DNA of 64,000 nt from Chitinophaga nivalis. Its GTDB lineage: Bacteria; Bacteroidota; Bacteroidia; Chitinophagales; Chitinophagaceae. Location of the stretch: assembly GCF_025989125.1 (NCBI RefSeq), contig NZ_JAPDNR010000001.1, positions 5,940,087 through 6,004,086 of the forward strand, in the 5' to 3' direction. Positions 17,299 to 25,893 of this stretch are shown here, in pieces (position 1 is the first letter of the stretch; every line of letters begins with the position of its first letter). The position numbers were made by a program, and so were the translations under genes. A model generated the notes under the pieces. That model did no database searches. It was not told where the DNA came from and was given only the letters and a program-made list of their open reading frames with translations.

Positions 17299-17467
17299 TC
17301 AGATAAAAACTGCTGATCTGCCCCGTATAAACGATTGGTAAAGGCATGACAATTTCTCCGCGTGTCCGGTAAGCATCCGGTCGTTGAGATTTGTAGTGCT
17401 TTCTGCAGTAACGGGATTATCTTGTTTGCGCGCATTTTTATGCTGCCAGACAAGTAATTTTTTCCAT
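17299..17467 (-). pseudogene. Possible decayed seventh precursor
   Basis: The minus strand has ATGGAAAAAA at 17467; one frame downstream reads KKLLV...NARK...ESTTNLNDRMLTGHAEKLSC and stops at 17299. This resembles the leader pattern KKLLLxK...LN...xGG, but the start ATG is one base out of phase (loss of one A in the A-run would explain it), the GG is GH, and only one Cys is left. It lies in the 17.2-17.5 kb gap exactly where another member of the array would be. It could be chance. Confidence 0.3.
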
Positions 17468-17631
17468 TGTCAAACAATCTATTGCAGGTAATTCGCCTGA
17501 TTTCAGGCTGTTGCCAATCCTTATCCGGACCGGCAACAGCTTACAGGTAATTAAACAGCATCGTTGTTATAACCAGCAGGATTATACCCCTGTTTCCATG
17601 AGCAAACAACGGGGCCGGCTATACGAAAAAA

Positions 17632-17817
17632 TCACACGCACTGATGTCCCGGACGTGGATGCGTTTCGCAGGTACGTTCAGGGTCCCAGGTACCGCAATC
17701 TATACGGGAAGCGGCAGCTCCGCCAGCCAGGGAATTTTGCTGATTTTTATTCAGCTCCAGGATAGCTTCTTTTTTCAGCAGTAATTTTTTACTAAGCGAT
17801 AATTGTTTCTTTTTCAT
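17632..17817 (-). CDS. RiPP precursor peptide 5 (double-glycine leader)
   Basis: 61 residues from the ATG at 17817; a longer frame to 17853 adds 12 residues not shared by the family and is rejected. Leader MKKKQLSLSKKLLLKKEAIL then ELNKNQQNSLAGG. Core AAASRIDCGTWDPERTC then ETHPRPGHQCV. Three Cys; Thr-x6-Cys (TWDPERTC) and Thr-x7-Cys (THPRPGHQC). Leader is nearly the same as that of precursor 4, so the two are recent duplicates. Confidence 0.88.
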   Translation of the reverse strand: MKKKQLSLSKKLLLKKEAILELNKNQQNSLAGGAAASRIDCGTWDPERTCETHPRPGHQCV

Positions 17818-18012
17818 AATTAAAAGATTGATTACAGGTGATTTCCCCGCCATTCATCAGGTTAAACAGTGATAGCATAGCTATTGATTGGGTCAATGTG
17901 TCTTTGCAGGGAATAAAATTGGCTGATCAACGGGAACAAATATCTTAAGGGTAATCCATACCGGTATAGCTGCAGAACGGGTTAAACGAACATCAGCGTT
18001 AACAGGAAAGGC

Positions 18013-18201
18013 TTACAAACATACACGTCCTGGCTTAGGAATAGACTCACAGGTAGCAGCAGGATCCCAGGTAGCGCAATTCGCATTAAGGGTACGTCCA
18101 ACACCACCTAAAACGATGTCTTGCTGTTGTTTGTTCAGATCAAGTACGGCCTCTTTTTGCAGCAGTAATTTTTTGTTCAATGACAGTTTTTTCTTTTTCA
18201 T
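18013..18201 (-). CDS. RiPP precursor peptide 6 (double-glycine leader)
   Basis: 62 residues. Leader MKKKKLSLNKKLLLQKEAVL then DLNKQQQDIVLGG. Core VGRTLNANCATWDPAATC then ESIPKPGRVCL. Three Cys; Thr-x6-Cys (TWDPAATC) and Ser-x7-Cys (SIPKPGRVC). First gene of the array in transcription order. Its upstream ~55 bases repeat the element found before precursor 1. Confidence 0.88.
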   Translation of the reverse strand: MKKKKLSLNKKLLLQKEAVLDLNKQQQDIVLGGVGRTLNANCATWDPAATCESIPKPGRVCL

Positions 18202-18221
18202 AACATAAACGTTTATTACAG

Positions 18222-18276
18222 ATCCTCCCCTGTCTTCAACCTCAGATGGTAACGCCCTGGGGTGGTTATTCAGCGC
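18222..18276 (-). repeat. Conserved upstream element, copy 2 (before precursor 6)
   Basis: Matches 16227-16277 over its whole length with a few substitutions and a 4-base indel. It lies about 20 bases upstream of the start codon and likely contains the promoter or leader of the array. Confidence 0.7.
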
Positions 18277-18461
18277 CAGTATCAGTATCGGAGAAACGGG
18301 ATAGCCATGTAGTTCTGAACATAGATTACATAGATACTAGGTTGTTATTACTTTTTATATCTATCGTTGGGTCTTTATTATTTTTTGAGATTTTGAAGAT
18401 AAGCAAATCGTTAATTAAAAAAAAATTGTTTTGAACAACGGCAATTTTTTCAACACAATTA

Positions 18462-19097
18462 TTACATCGCCAACAACACAGCGGCATAGTGGCAAAGTGC
18501 CGCTGCCAGTACAAAAGCATGCCATATAGCATGTGTATAGGTATATTTATCCCAGATATAAAAGATCACACCCATCGTGTACAATCCGCCACCAACGCTG
18601 ATCAGCACCAACACAGGCAATGGCAGGTCATCAAAAAAACGCCGGCCGCCGGCCACCAATATCCATCCCATCAGCAAATAAATAATCGTAGAGATGATAT
18701 CATATTTGCCCGTAAACCATACTTTAAAAAAGATGCCGACTACCGTCAATCCCCATAGTACACTCAACAGCGTAATCCCGAAAGCATTGTTCATATATAC
18801 CAGTAAGAACGGTGTGTACGTGCCTGCTATCAGGAAATAAATACTGATGTGATCGAAGATGAGAAAGATTTTCTTTACCGCTGGTTCCTGGGATAAATGA
18901 TATACCGTAGAACTGGTAAAAAGTATCAGAAAGCAAAAACTGTAAATACCTGCTCCAATGATCCCTGCCGTATTTCCATGCGTGGCTGCAATTCCCGTCA
19001 GAATGGGCAGTGCGCTGATTCCCAATACAATACCGGCTGCATGTATCAACCCGTTTACGATCTCCTGTTTTCTGCTATAACCTGTTTGTATTTTCAT
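18462..19097 (-). CDS. Hemolysin III / PAQR-family membrane protein
   Basis: 211 residues, seven predicted membrane helices. Family motifs are in place: NGLIHAAGIVLG at the start, FTSSTVYHLSQ (S/H site in TM2), FDHISIYFLIAGTYTPF in TM3, and AIWHAFVLAAALCHY in TM7, which hold the conserved Ser, Asp and three His of the CREST-type zinc site. Bacterial HlyIII/YqfA proteins are linked to membrane lipid homeostasis; a toxin role is doubtful. It lies upstream of the precursor array on the same strand but 260 bases away, and is probably unrelated to it. Confidence 0.9.
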   Translation of the reverse strand: MKIQTGYSRKQEIVNGLIHAAGIVLGISALPILTGIAATHGNTAGIIGAGIYSFCFLILFTSSTVYHLSQEPAVKKIFLIFDHISIYFLIAGTYTPFLLVYMNNAFGITLLSVLWGLTVVGIFFKVWFTGKYDIISTIIYLLMGWILVAGGRRFFDDLPLPVLVLISVGGGLYTMGVIFYIWDKYTYTHAIWHAFVLAAALCHYAAVLLAM

Positions 19098-19412
19098 GGA
19101 TGCAATTTACTCAGAAATTTAATTCACCCGTCAACTACCTGTTTTCAGGTAGTCATTATTACCTGTTTATGTAAAATGAGATAGTCATTTACGTGTAGCC
19201 ATTATCGTTGTGTATCCATCGGCAACAACGGCATTAGATTATACGCATAAATGATAAAATAACATGCAACATTTCATAACAGCCTCCCGGCAGTATCACC
19301 AGCACGTTATCAACCCTTCTTTTACACCGTTTTACGCACAGGCCTTTGTGGCTGGTATTCCTACCGGGAAATACCTATCTTTGGAAACGAAAGTCGACCT
19401 AAATCTATTGCA
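19098..19412. other. Divergent intergenic region HlyIII / AraC
   Basis: About 315 bases with no gene. It holds the start regions of two divergent genes and the -7 box at 19376. Confidence 0.5.
19376..19383 (+). promoter_or_regulatory. -7 box upstream of AraC regulator
   Basis: TATCTTTG, a full match to TAnnTTTG, 29 bases before the start codon. No TTTG at the ideal 19-base spacing. Confidence 0.55.
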
Positions 19413-20216
19413 ATGGCAATCCTTCTGGCAGCAGGAAACTATTTCGGTACCGAACGTAAAGCAGATGAAAACAGCTGTTTCAAACTCAATATTACCCATT
19501 ACCAGCCCTATACGGAAATTCATGAACACTACCATGAAAACGCGTACCTGAGTCTCCTCATCAGCGGCCATTACCAGGAAGTACATAAACATACCGACCA
19601 TATTCTGTCGCCGGGAGAAATCATTTTCCGACCGGCCGGTTACAACCACGCCAATCATTTTCAACATACCGGTGGCAGCTGCCTGAATATTGAATTCAAA
19701 GAAGAGATCCTGCAACAACAGGCGCTCAAATCCCTGGTACCCGGCAGTACCACCATCTACCAGGCGGGCACCTTTGAATACCTCTATAAGTTGCTGTATT
19801 GTTTTATCAATAATATCGACAGCGGCCTGTCTGAAGAATACCTGTTCCGATGGATGGCCACACATGACCCACACCAATCGCATTTGCCGGTCCGGCTGCC
19901 CTGGTTGTCCAAAGCAATCCGTATCCTGGAAAATGAACCGGAAGAACGACATAGTATTACGTCGCTGGCGGCCAGGGTATATGTACATCCCGTTTACCTG
20001 GCCCGGGCCTTTAAAGAAAGAACCGGCCTGACACCAGGGGAATACCAGCTGAAAATACGTATTCAGAAAGCCATGGCATTGCTCTTCCGTACCCGGCTGT
20101 CGGTGAATGAAATTGCCTGCAGCACCGGCTTTACCGATGCGGCCCATTTTATCCGTTCCTTCCGGCTGTTTTATCCGGCTACCCCTCACCGGTTCAGGAG
20201 TGCTTTAAAAAGTTAA
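19413..20216 (+). CDS. AraC-family transcriptional regulator with cupin sensor
   Basis: 267 residues. An N-terminal cupin-like half holds HEHYHENAYLSLLISGHYQE and LSPGEIIFRPAGYNHANHF (about 35-85), the usual AraC_binding pattern. The C-terminal half has two helix-turn-helix units: SITSLAARVYVHPVYLARAF (about 190-210) and VNEIACSTGFTDAAHFIRSF (about 235-255). It is likely to control the M1 peptidase gene, which starts 51 bases downstream on the same strand, or a distant target. Ligand unknown. Confidence 0.9.
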   Translation: MAILLAAGNYFGTERKADENSCFKLNITHYQPYTEIHEHYHENAYLSLLISGHYQEVHKHTDHILSPGEIIFRPAGYNHANHFQHTGGSCLNIEFKEEILQQQALKSLVPGSTTIYQAGTFEYLYKLLYCFINNIDSGLSEEYLFRWMATHDPHQSHLPVRLPWLSKAIRILENEPEERHSITSLAARVYVHPVYLARAFKERTGLTPGEYQLKIRIQKAMALLFRTRLSVNEIACSTGFTDAAHFIRSFRLFYPATPHRFRSALKS

Positions 20217-20267
20217 TACGGTACAATTTTATTTGCTGCCCAATCTATTCCTTTGCAATAAAAAAAC

Positions 20268-22283
20268 ATGAGGCAGCATCATAGACCCATCCGACAGGCA
20301 ATCAGCAGCTATCTGACATTACTCTCACTGCTCTTATTACCCGTTCTCGTATCCGCCCAGCAACAATTACAATACCAGCTGCAGGTAAAAGCCAATCTGG
20401 CCCAAAAGACATTCTCCGTGGCCGGCACGCTCTCCTTTTTAACAGACAGCACTACCAGCGACTCCGTGGAAATCGTGATCAGCCGGCATGCTACGCCGCC
20501 TCAACTACAACTCCTCACAGCCGCCGTAACGGTGGCCCGTATCGATACAGCCCCCAACGCGGCCGGCGATATGGCCTATCATATCCGGTTCACACACCGC
20601 ACTACCCCGGGCACCCGGCTCGAATTCCGGTATGCCTATGAACGCGGCCACACACCTGCGTTTCAGTATTACCTGGACAGTACCTTCTGTATGGCCGGTG
20701 GTTACGGGTCCGCCTGGTACCCGCAGGTATCCTCCCGCTCCAGCGATGGCAGCATGACCTACACCAAAGGTACCGGCAGCATTGCCGTTACGACCGATCA
20801 GTCATTAACCGCCATCATGGCTGCCAGCACGGTACAAACCAGCAACAACGGAGGGCTCCGCACCTATACATTCCGTTATACCCGGCCGGATATTCTTTCG
20901 CTCTATATTGGCCGCTACACCAAACAGGAAAACAAACAAGGCTTGCCGGTTACCTGCTATACCATGGGCTCTGCCGCCAACGGCAAAGCCATCGCGGAAA
21001 AAACCGTGGCGGTCATGCAATACCTTACTACCCTCTTTGGGCCACTGGACATTCCTGACTTTTCCATCATAGAATTCCCGGATGCCATCGCAGAACAAAC
21101 CGGTATCGGCGGCGCCAGCCTGATGGGCGGCATCCTCATGCCGGCCAATGCTTTACGGCAGTTCAACTATGCGCTTTTCGGGCATGAGTTATCCCATCAG
21201 TGGTGGGGTAATAAAATCATTGCCCGGGGGCAACGGGGCGCCGATATGTTATCAGAAGGCCTCGCACAATATGGCTCTCTCCAGGTGATCAAACATTTCG
21301 ACAGCAGCAACGCTTTCCTGTACCGTACCACCGGATACCCCGGCTACATCCCCGACCAGTCCGGCCTCGGCTACCTGAAAAATGTAGTAGCAGGTAATGA
21401 TGAACCTCTCACCCGCCTCACCGGCGCCAATGGCCATGCCCTCGGCGACAGCAAAGGATTTCTGGTACTGGAACTACTGGCGCAAACCGTTGGCCACCCG
21501 GCATTTCACCAGGCCTTACGGCATATCGGCGAGCGTTACAGCCATTCCGGCATCAGCTGGGAACAATTCCAGCAGGAAATTACCACCGCCCATGGCAGCG
21601 ACCTCGAATGGTTCTTCCGGCAATGGTTCGAGCGTACCGGTGCACCTTCCTGGGCTACCACCTGGGCACAGGACAAACAAGGCCTGACCATTACCATTAC
21701 GCAGCAAGACAGTCTTTACCGGCTCTCCCCGGAAGTGGAAATCACCACTGCCAGTGGCCGTAAAATTATCAAGACCATTAGCCTGCAAGACCGCGTTACC
21801 CGGATCACCATTCCGCTGCAGGAACAAGTAACCGCCGTAACAACAGATCCCGCTTTCCGGATTATACACTGGGATGCTACCCTTACGCCCATTGCACAGG
21901 AAATGGGTAAACTACAAAAGGTACAGCTGCTGCGGATATCGCGGGACCTGCCCGGCGCCGAACAACTTGGCCGCTCCTATCTGGAAGCCGGTTTTCCGCA
22001 AGACAAATATGGCGCAGAGTTTACGTTGTTATATATGCTGGGCCGGATAAAAGGCACCCAGCAGCAGGAGGATGCCGCCCTGGATTATTACCTGCGGGCC
22101 CTGCGTTGTGTAACCCGGGCACCGGAGTTACTCGCCTACACCTATTACCGCATTGCCGTTATCGCAGCGCATAAAAAAGATAAAGCATTGCTGACATGGG
22201 CTGGCAGCAACGCCATCAAAGCCGATGCACTGAACAAAGACCGCGATGGTATGCAGGGAATGATCAGCAGACTGACCATATAA
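20268..22283 (+). CDS. M1-family metallopeptidase (exported)
   Basis: 671 residues with a signal peptide ending near VSA-QQQ (residue 31). N-terminal beta domain is about 35-220, catalytic domain 220-470. Zinc site H306-E307-x2-H310 in GHELSHQWWGN, with the third ligand E330 in MLSEGLAQY (19 residues between, as in ABC-2-associated M1 proteins of Bacteroidota). The GAMEN exopeptidase motif is replaced by GIGGASLMGG, so aminopeptidase activity is not certain. The C-terminal ~100 residues look like helical repeats. It is cotranscribed with or just downstream of the AraC gene and is followed by a strong terminator. Confidence 0.88.
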   Translation: MRQHHRPIRQAISSYLTLLSLLLLPVLVSAQQQLQYQLQVKANLAQKTFSVAGTLSFLTDSTTSDSVEIVISRHATPPQLQLLTAAVTVARIDTAPNAAGDMAYHIRFTHRTTPGTRLEFRYAYERGHTPAFQYYLDSTFCMAGGYGSAWYPQVSSRSSDGSMTYTKGTGSIAVTTDQSLTAIMAASTVQTSNNGGLRTYTFRYTRPDILSLYIGRYTKQENKQGLPVTCYTMGSAANGKAIAEKTVAVMQYLTTLFGPLDIPDFSIIEFPDAIAEQTGIGGASLMGGILMPANALRQFNYALFGHELSHQWWGNKIIARGQRGADMLSEGLAQYGSLQVIKHFDSSNAFLYRTTGYPGYIPDQSGLGYLKNVVAGNDEPLTRLTGANGHALGDSKGFLVLELLAQTVGHPAFHQALRHIGERYSHSGISWEQFQQEITTAHGSDLEWFFRQWFERTGAPSWATTWAQDKQGLTITITQQDSLYRLSPEVEITTASGRKIIKTISLQDRVTRITIPLQEQVTAVTTDPAFRIIHWDATLTPIAQEMGKLQKVQLLRISRDLPGAEQLGRSYLEAGFPQDKYGAEFTLLYMLGRIKGTQQQEDAALDYYLRALRCVTRAPELLAYTYYRIAVIAAHKKDKALLTWAGSNAIKADALNKDRDGMQGMISRLTI

Positions 22284-22306
22284 TAGCATCACCCAAACAA
22301 GGGTGG

Positions 22307-22351
22307 CCCCCGGCCGGTAAGCAGTGCTGCAACTGTTTTGCCGGCCGGGGG
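22307..22351 (+). terminator. Terminator of the M1 peptidase gene
   Basis: CCCCCGGCCGG (22307-22317) pairs with CCGGCCGGGGG (22341-22351), followed by TGTTTTAT. GC-rich stem plus T tract, 24 bases past the stop. Confidence 0.85.
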
Positions 22352-22800
22352 TGTTTTATACCCGCCACATAAAAAATTCACCGGGTATACCGGCTACGGA
22401 TAAACGAAAAACAGCAGGCCTTTTCCCGGGCCACCATCATTGCGCCTCCACATCGTTCCCCCATCCCTGTTGTGCCTCCTCTACCCGGCTTAACATGTTC
22501 TCTCCGCATATACCCCCAATTCATCTAACCGGAGAGATCGCTTGTTGCTATCATCAATTTAGTATATTCGTTCAGGTTGTCATGAAACGGCACATTACCT
22601 GCATGGCTATACGTTCTCTTCCGGTGAACAGGGAACACTCCGTTTACCCGGCAGAACTTCCCCCCAGGTAGCTGCTGTCTTACACAGGTATGCATCTCCC
22701 CAAAACTTTCCCGGTGAAAGTAAACCCTTGCATCCCTACCATTGTGGTTACAAACATGCACAACTACCAGGCAGTCAACGATAAAAAAACTACTTCTGCA
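22352..22800. other. Gene-free stretch before the NTF2-like gene
   Basis: About 450 bases. One open frame enters from 22690 in phase with the NTF2-like gene, but its composition differs from the conserved part. Contains a TATATTCG box near 22561 that might be a -7 element. Confidence 0.35.
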
Positions 22801-23127
22801 ATGAACACGGAGCAATTAACCAACCCCCTCGTCAAAGCCGCTATTGTGGCGATGACAAACGGTGACCGTACCACCTGGACGGAGCTGTTTACCCCCGATG
22901 CCATCTTTACGGATGATGGCCATACCGGCAGCATCAGCGCATTTACCGCAGGTGTCTTTGGCAAAGGCAAAGAACATTTCACGCGGATTGACAAAGTAGC
23001 CAACGACGGCCTGGATATTTACGGGCAGTATCATTCCGATCAATGGGGCGATTTCAAGACCTTTTTTAAATTCGGCATCACCAACGGAAAAATCTTCCGG
23101 TTAGATGTAGGACAAGCTGATTATTAA
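22801..23127 (+). CDS. NTF2-like (SnoaL-fold) protein
   Basis: 108 residues from the ATG at 22801 (MNTEQLTNPLVKAAIVAM). In-frame ATGs at 22756 and 22690 would add up to 37 residues without fold. The pattern 'helix - NGDRTTWTELFTPDAIFTDDG - helix GKEHFTRID - FKTFFKFGITNGKIFRLDVGQ' is that of the cone-shaped NTF2-like superfamily. Activity is unknown; members include isomerases, binding proteins and stress proteins. The methyltransferase start lies 5 bases after its stop, so the two are translationally linked. Confidence 0.75.
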   Translation: MNTEQLTNPLVKAAIVAMTNGDRTTWTELFTPDAIFTDDGHTGSISAFTAGVFGKGKEHFTRIDKVANDGLDIYGQYHSDQWGDFKTFFKFGITNGKIFRLDVGQADY

Positions 23128-23131
23128 GTGT

Positions 23132-23656
23132 ATGGAATTTCACGAAGCCATTGAACTCATCCGGCATCCTACGCTGACAAGGCCCCAGGAAAGCATCTGG
23201 GCCGATCTTGGCTGTGGCAGCGGATTGTTTACCTATGCCCTGGCACACCAACTGGCAGCCGGGAGTACGGTATATGCCATTGATAAAAGCCCGGTACGAC
23301 TGCACCCCCACCCCTTGCCACGTCCGGTGACTATTTTTCCGCAGCAGACAGACTTTGTACAAAGTCCCCTGCAATTACCTCTGTTGCAGGGAATCCTGAT
23401 GGCCAATGCCCTGCACTATGTAGCGGATAAGCGTAAACTACTCCGGCACCTCCGTACCTACCTGCAACCCGATGGTTGTTTGCTCATCGTAGAATATGAT
23501 ACCACCGCCGCTAATCAGTGGGTGCCCTATCCGATTCCCCCCACAGCCTTAAAAGCATTATTGGCGGACATCGGGTTTGCTCATTTTCTAATGCTTGGTA
23601 CAAGGCCCTCCGTTTATCAACCAGTGCAACTCTATGCCGCACTGATTACGTCATAA
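23132..23656 (+). CDS. Class I SAM-dependent methyltransferase
   Basis: 174 residues. Motif I WADLGCGSGLFTYALA (about 24-40) binds SAM, followed by an acidic strand end VYAIDKSP (motif II) and MANALHYVADKRKLLRHLR...DGCLLIVEYD (motifs IV-VI). A short version of the UbiE/Methyltransf_11 fold. Substrate unknown. It forms a two-gene operon with the NTF2-like gene. Confidence 0.85.
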   Translation: MEFHEAIELIRHPTLTRPQESIWADLGCGSGLFTYALAHQLAAGSTVYAIDKSPVRLHPHPLPRPVTIFPQQTDFVQSPLQLPLLQGILMANALHYVADKRKLLRHLRTYLQPDGCLLIVEYDTTAANQWVPYPIPPTALKALLADIGFAHFLMLGTRPSVYQPVQLYAALITS

Positions 23657-23689
23657 AATCATTTAACCTAAAAAATACTGCTTCCTGTT

Positions 23690-24712
23690 ATGCATACTGG
23701 TAATCATTACAAACTGAAAGAATTCCTGCTTTGGACGCGGCGGGACAGCTATTGGATATTTTTCCTGGCGGTGGTGCCCACCAGTCTCTATTATTTCCTG
23801 GACTGGAAATGGCTGGCTATTCCCTGGGTACCTATTGCCATGATTGGTACCGCTGCCGCCTTCATTGTCGGGTTCCGGAACAACGCTACCTACAGCCGGC
23901 TGTGGGAAGCCCGGCAATTGTGGGGCAGTATCGTTAACAGTAGTCGTTCCTGGGGTATCATGGTCCGGGATTTTGTGACCAATCACCAGGCAAAAACACC
24001 TTTACCGCTGGACCAGCTGCAACAGGTACACCAGCAACTCATCTACCGGCATATGGCCTGGCTTACGGCGCTGCGTTATCAGCTCAGAGAACCCAGAAGC
24101 TGGGAAAATATGCGCAAACGTTACAACCGGGAGTATCAGGAGAAAGTATATAAAGTACCGGAGCAGGAACACCGATTGGAAGATATCCTGCCCAGGTATT
24201 TATCTCCGGAGGAAGAAAATTATATTCTCGCCAAAAAGAACCGCGCGGCACAGATCATCAGTTTACAGTCTGCCCAACTGCGAGATCTGTTGCAGGCAGG
24301 ATTGATCGATAACTTCCGGCATATGGCGCTGGAAGGGGTGCTGAAAGATTTTTACAACCAGCAGGGAGGCTGTGAGCGGATCAAGAACTTCCCTTATCCC
24401 CGGCAGTTTGCCAGTATTAACCTGTTTTTCGTACGCTTATTCATTATCATGATGCCTTTCGGCATGTTACAGGAATTCGGTAAACTAGGCGGCTGGCTGG
24501 TCTGGTTTTCGGTACCGGCCAGCTTAATGGTATCCTGGGTGTTCAATGCGATGGAAAAGGTAGGGGAAAGTACGGAAAATCCGTTCGAGGGCAGCGCCAA
24601 TGATGTACCTATATCAGCGCTCAGTCGTACTATTGAAATTGACTTACGGGAGATGCTGGAAGAAAAAGACCTGCCCCCTGCCTTACAGCCGGAGAATAAT
24701 ATTCTGCTATAA
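23690..24712 (+). CDS. Bestrophin-like (RFP-TM, UPF0187) chloride channel protein
   Basis: 340 residues. The N-terminal WTRRDSYWIFFLAVVPTSLYYF helix and the second helix, then GFRNNATYSRLWEARQLWGSIVNSSRSWG (about 62-90; only its parts are cited), are the hallmark of the bacterial bestrophin family. Two more helices are at about 245-285. The C-terminal NPFEGSANDVPISALSRTIEIDL is also typical. These form pentameric anion channels in the inner membrane. Bacterial homologues are mostly of unknown physiology. The start lies 33 bases after the methyltransferase stop. Confidence 0.88.
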   Translation: MHTGNHYKLKEFLLWTRRDSYWIFFLAVVPTSLYYFLDWKWLAIPWVPIAMIGTAAAFIVGFRNNATYSRLWEARQLWGSIVNSSRSWGIMVRDFVTNHQAKTPLPLDQLQQVHQQLIYRHMAWLTALRYQLREPRSWENMRKRYNREYQEKVYKVPEQEHRLEDILPRYLSPEEENYILAKKNRAAQIISLQSAQLRDLLQAGLIDNFRHMALEGVLKDFYNQQGGCERIKNFPYPRQFASINLFFVRLFIIMMPFGMLQEFGKLGGWLVWFSVPASLMVSWVFNAMEKVGESTENPFEGSANDVPISALSRTIEIDLREMLEEKDLPPALQPENNILL

Positions 24713-25030
24713 TGCGGGCGACAGCTGCTTATACAGCCACCATCCTTCCGCTTGTTACCCGCCGGAAAAATCCGGAGAAATGCCGGCTGAAGATAGGTGT
24801 AAGGGGGATGTAGATATCTTTATACCGGATTTCAACCTGATAACTATAACATCACCGGGATATCAGTTCCTCCGGACTATACGCAGATCGGAAGCATTCG
24901 TACAGACAAAAGGACAAGATGCACAACGTAGTATTTTAAAGAAATAATAACCGTCGGTTCTTATCCGGAAAGGGGATTCGCCCCTATCTTTGGAATATTC
25001 ACCCAGCTGCTGCAACAAGAAACTATAGCT
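24713..25030. other. Intergenic stretch before the small membrane protein
   Basis: About 318 bases with no gene; it holds the TATCTTTG box at 24985. Confidence 0.5.
24985..24992 (+). promoter_or_regulatory. -7 box for the 25.0-25.8 kb operon
   Basis: TATCTTTG, a full TAnnTTTG match, 38 bases before the ATG at 25031. The -33 region is GGTTCTTA and is weak. Confidence 0.5.
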
Positions 25031-25318
25031 ATGAAGATGAACGAAGTCACTAAAACGGGATTAGCCGGACTATTTGTTTTACTGGGGATATACGTAGTAT
25101 TGATCCGCTGGTCTATACTACACGGGGCCCCTATCCATATTTACCTCCTCTTTGTCGTGCTGCATCTGATTATTATAGGCTGGTACATACGTCAGCTCCG
25201 CATCTTGTCTGATACACCACAGGCCGGTATCAGCAAGGGATTTTCTCTCCTTTTGTCATGGATGGTGCATATTGTTTTAATCATGATTGCCATTATGGTA
25301 TTTTTTCTGAGGAATTAA
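25031..25318 (+). CDS. Small membrane protein, unknown
   Basis: 95 residues with three hydrophobic helices: about 12-30, 36-55 and 73-93. Short basic loop between helices 2 and 3 (IRQLRILSDTPQAGISKG). No family recognised. The next gene starts 3 bases after its stop, so the two are coupled. Confidence 0.65.
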   Translation: MKMNEVTKTGLAGLFVLLGIYVVLIRWSILHGAPIHIYLLFVVLHLIIIGWYIRQLRILSDTPQAGISKGFSLLLSWMVHIVLIMIAIMVFFLRN

Positions 25319-25321
25319 ATT

Positions 25322-25843
25322 ATGCCCAAAGATAACAGACATCAGATCACCTATGCCGAAGGTGGCTTCACCCTCCGCATCCCTGTGCGGCAGCTGCGCC
25401 GGTATATTGCATGGGACAGTATTGATGCCATCCTTTTTAACAATCACGGCAGCAGCGACTATAGTGATCACGCACAGGAATATACGATTTACCTGAACCG
25501 GCTGCCGGTAGTAGCACCTGATGAACACGCCCGCTGGATAAACCACTGGAGTTACCGGATGGGGTTTTACTGTAAACATTTAATCCTCCGGATCAACGAT
25601 CTGGAAAACCGTGATTTTGACAGCCTGGCTATAGAAATACCAGCTCATCTACCCGTAGTACATGAGATAGACTATACCAGCCCCCGCTACCGGGCGCCGG
25701 AAAATAATCAGGTCCATACAGATAGTAATAAAAATACCCGCCGGGAATACTGGCCGCCGAAAGTGAGTCCTGAACCGCTGCAATTAGTATATGACCGTTA
25801 TCAACAGTCGCTCGAAGAAGTACGTAAACGCTATAACAGATAA
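25322..25843 (+). CDS. Conserved-looking cytoplasmic protein, unknown
   Basis: 173 residues, soluble, no signal. Starts MPKDNRHQITYAEGGFTLRI with a strand-rich first half (WDSIDAILFNN, EYTIYLNRL) that resembles a PH-like or DUF fold, and a charged C-terminal tail ending in ERVRKRYNR-type helix (LEEVRKRYNR). Directly coupled to the small membrane protein before it, which hints at a shared role at the membrane. No function can be given. Confidence 0.65.
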   Translation: MPKDNRHQITYAEGGFTLRIPVRQLRRYIAWDSIDAILFNNHGSSDYSDHAQEYTIYLNRLPVVAPDEHARWINHWSYRMGFYCKHLILRINDLENRDFDSLAIEIPAHLPVVHEIDYTSPRYRAPENNQVHTDSNKNTRREYWPPKVSPEPLQLVYDRYQQSLEEVRKRYNR

Positions 25844-25893
25844 GATGTCTGCTGCCTAACAATGCTATTTTTTCCGACCGGGGTAATAGGCTA

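Noticed and set aside
17511..17765. 84-residue plus-strand frame
   Set aside because: Antisense to precursor 5.
19332..20189. 285-residue minus-strand open frame
   Set aside because: Lies antisense to the AraC gene at 19413-20216, which has clear cupin and helix-turn-helix motifs.
22690..22800. N-terminal extension of the NTF2-like protein
   Set aside because: Composition differs from the folded part, and the ATG at 22801 fits the family's usual length.
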